The notes under the pieces are model-generated. The model ran no database searches and had not been told where the DNA came from. It was given only the letters and a program-made list of their open reading frames with translations. Shown here one piece after another: positions 62,351-64,000 of a stretch of 64,000 bases of DNA (positions within the stretch are counted from its first letter, which is position 1; every line of letters begins with the position of its first letter). The stretch covers positions 1 to 64,000 of the forward strand of contig PLZB01000003.1 in assembly GCA_003151955.1 (NCBI GenBank), given 5' to 3'. The position numbers were made by a program, and so were the translations under genes. The DNA is from Acidimicrobiaceae bacterium (GTDB taxonomy: Bacteria > Actinomycetota > Acidimicrobiia > Acidimicrobiales > UBA8190).

Positions 62351-63045
62351 CGGGGGGTGGGCCCGTCGGCGTCTTCGGGGCCGGGCCGGTGAGCCTGCTC
62401 GCCGATGAGCCCGGCCGCGGAGCCGGTCTGGTCGGCCGGGAGGGGGGTCCAGACGAAGCGGTGGGTCTCGAAGGCCTCGGCGTGGTGGCGGCGGGCCTGG
62501 AATCCCCGGAAGCGGGCCTGGGCTTCGACGGCGTCGAGGTCGACGGGGCCGTTGCGGAGGACCTGGGAGATGTGGGAGCGGAGGAGCTCGAGCTTGTCCT
62601 CGAGGCGATCGTCGAGATCGACGTAGAGGTTGGGGGTGAAGCTGGTGGTCGAGGGGGACTCGTAGCAGAGGACCCGGCTGGCCCGTCGGGCTGCGGCCAG
62701 GGTGGCGCCGTGGGTGGCCCGGTGGTCCTGATGGGTGTCGCCCAGGGCGTGGGTGTAGATCATGTCGGTCTGGGAGCTCTGGGCCACCGACTCGATCAGC
62801 GAGACGGAGTGGCGGTCCTCGGGGACGAGGCCGTCCTCGAAGCCGCCCCAGCGGAGGGTGGCGTGGAGGAGGTCGGCCGACTCCTCCTGCTCGAGGACCC
62901 GGGGGGCGTCGCCCTGGGAGCCGAGCTCACCCGAGGTCATGACGAGGAGGGTGATGGTGTCGCCCGCCCGGCGGTGGGCCAGGAGGGCTCCTCCGCAACC
63001 GAGCTCGATGTCGTCGGGGTGGGCCCCGATGGCGAGGACGTTCAT
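62347..63045 (-). CDS. PIG-L family (LmbE-like) deacetylase
   Basis: The 232-residue protein has MNVLAIGAHPDDIELGCGGALLAHRRAGD (AHPDD metal motif), MTSGELGSQGDAPRVLEQEESADLL and YTHALGDTHQDHRATHGATLAAAR with the second metal His pair. It should remove N-acetyl groups from a sugar or similar substrate. It is coupled by ATGA to the GT2 gene upstream and by GTGA to the exosortase downstream, which suggests it modifies the product of the glycosyltransferase. Confidence 0.92.
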   Translation of the reverse strand: MNVLAIGAHPDDIELGCGGALLAHRRAGDTITLLVMTSGELGSQGDAPRVLEQEESADLLHATLRWGGFEDGLVPEDRHSVSLIESVAQSSQTDMIYTHALGDTHQDHRATHGATLAAARRASRVLCYESPSTTSFTPNLYVDLDDRLEDKLELLRSHISQVLRNGPVDLDAVEAQARFRGFQARRHHAEAFETHRFVWTPLPADQTGSAAGLIGEQAHRPGPEDADGPTPR

Positions 63046-64000
63046 CGGGTGCCTCCCTGGCTGGTGCGGGTGGGTGCCGGCAGCAGGGTGCTGGTGCCGG
63101 ATGGTGCGGCAAGAGGGACCCGGCTGTCGGGGGGGACAGCCGGGTCCCAGCCGTCGGCGGCCCGCTGGGTTTTCACCCAGGCATAGGGGCGACCGGCGAT
63201 CCCATCGATCCAGGCCTTGGCGGAGACGGCCATGGAGACGAAGAAGAGGGGGAGGAACCAGACGAGGGAGAGGGCCAGCCGTCGGTCGGCCCGGGCCAGG
63301 ATGAGGCCGCCGCCGACCTCGGTGAGGGGCCCAAGGAAGAGGAGGGTGGTGAAGACGAAGAGCCAGCTCGAGCCGACAGGGGTGACGATGCCGCCGAACC
63401 AGGCCAGGAGGAAGAGCATGCCGAGCATGGAGAGCACCGGGAGGTGGAAGGCGTAGAGGAACATGGTGGTCTCGAGCTTCTCGGACCGGGTCAGGCGCTC
63501 CGAGCGCCAGACGGCCCGGCGGTAGTCCCGCCAGACCTGCTGGTGGCCCCGGGCCCAGCGGTAGCGCTGGGACCAGTAGTGGTCGAAGGTGACGACGCCC
63601 TCCTCCTCGTCGACGGCGGTCACGTCGTAGCGGACCCGGGCCCCGGAGAGGAGGAGGCGGAGGGTGAGGTCCGTGTCCTCGGTCACCGACCGGGGGTTCC
63701 AGCCGCCCAGGGAGCGGAGCATGGTGGCCCGGACCGCGCAGTTGGCCCCCCCGTAGGCGGGGAGGTGGAAGACGGCCTGCCGTCCGTACTCGTTGACGAG
63801 GTAGCCGGCCAGGTAGTCCACGGCCACCAGGGTGGCCAGGGGGGAGTCCCCCCCGTTGGCGATCTCGCAGCGGCCCTGGACGGCGCCGACGGCAGGGTCG
63901 GAGAAGTGGCGGACGTGGCGGCGGACGACGTCGGGCCGGGGCCGGTGGTCGGCGTCGAAGATGATGACGATCTCGCCGGTGGCCGAGGAGAGCCCCTCGT
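63042..64000 (-). CDS. processive GT2 glycosyltransferase, 5' end beyond window
   Basis: The open frame enters from the right edge and ends at 63042. It shows EIVIIFDADHRPRPDVV (catalytic D-x-D), VQGRCEIAN, GGANCAVRATML, VTEDTDLTLRLLL (TED) and SQRYRWARGHQQVW (QxxRW), the GT2 processive signature of cellulose, hyaluronan and poly-N-acetylglucosamine synthases. Several C-terminal membrane helices follow (FLYAFHLPVLSMLGMLFLLAW, WLFVFTTLLFLGPL). It probably polymerises and exports a polysaccharide. It heads the coupled deacetylase-exosortase unit. Confidence 0.9.
   Translation of the reverse strand, partial: EGLSSATGEIVIIFDADHRPRPDVVRRHVRHFSDPAVGAVQGRCEIANGGDSPLATLVAVDYLAGYLVNEYGRQAVFHLPAYGGANCAVRATMLRSLGGWNPRSVTEDTDLTLRLLLSGARVRYDVTAVDEEEGVVTFDHYWSQRYRWARGHQQVWRDYRRAVWRSERLTRSEKLETTMFLYAFHLPVLSMLGMLFLLAWFGGIVTPVGSSWLFVFTTLLFLGPLTEVGGGLILARADRRLALSLVWFLPLFFVSMAVSAKAWIDGIAGRPYAWVKTQRAADGWDPAVPPDSRVPLAAPSGTSTLLPAPTRTSQGGTR

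Overview
The window is very GC-rich bacterial DNA, most likely from an actinobacterium and perhaps a member of the Acidimicrobiia (inference from gene content only). Supporting signs are mihF followed by gmk, rpoZ, coaBC, metK and a PriA without helicase motifs; pyrR at the head of a complete pyrimidine operon; a DUF222/HNH endonuclease; a DUF3151 protein; and heavy use of CGG, GGG, CTC and GTC codons. Many first genes of transcription units carry a TANNNT -10 box only 6-8 bases before the start codon, so leaderless mRNAs look common. Inside operons, genes usually join by ATGA, GTGA or TTGA stop/start overlaps.

Layout. 1-5055: edge-truncated TnpB-type transposase, alpha/beta hydrolase, SDR and TetR regulator, a frameshifted YbjQ-like gene and an F420/NADP-type reductase. 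5041-10724: classical menaquinone genes menE, menB, menA, menH and menD on alternating strands (menC, menF and menG are not here). 10733-12542: a hypothetical gene and a LasC-like FAD oxidoreductase. 12632-16564: a tightly overlapping operon of tyrS, a small membrane protein, DUF3151, a lipoprotein, a flavin reductase-like protein and a D12-class adenine methyltransferase. 16628-20840: an endoglycoceramidase-like GH5 lipoprotein, a DUF222/HNH protein, a frameshifted conserved gene and two small proteins. 20877-25073: a minus-strand unit of ATP-grasp, B12-type radical SAM protein with a CCAEP tail and a cysteine-rich protein, divergent from a NfuA-like Fe-S carrier. 25112-26597: YceI and dienelactone hydrolase.

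26657-33288 runs from a prepilin peptidase to the shikimate genes aroC-aroK-aroB-aroQ, then pepQ, efp, nusB and a TMEM254-like membrane protein. After a convergent M50 protease, 34377-43804 holds pyrR-pyrB-pyrC-carA-carB-pyrD-pyrF, with a PyrR-type RNA element in the leader. 43914-49416 holds mihF, gmk (probable CTG start), rpoZ, coaBC, metK and priA.

49507-64000 is more accessory: an AbiE toxin-antitoxin pair with different codon use, a GNAT protein, a 132-bp duplicated sulfatase 5' end, a beta-propeller/membrane protein pair, an arylsulfatase coupled to a sphingosine-1-phosphate-lyase-like PLP enzyme, a TetR/metallo-beta-lactamase/VOC unit with a perfect operator palindrome, and, running off the right edge, a four-gene translationally coupled unit of a processive GT2 glycosyltransferase, PIG-L deacetylase, exosortase and a membrane-anchored degenerate ATP-grasp protein. 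The exosortase unit and the radical SAM/ATP-grasp unit are the best candidates for undescribed systems.
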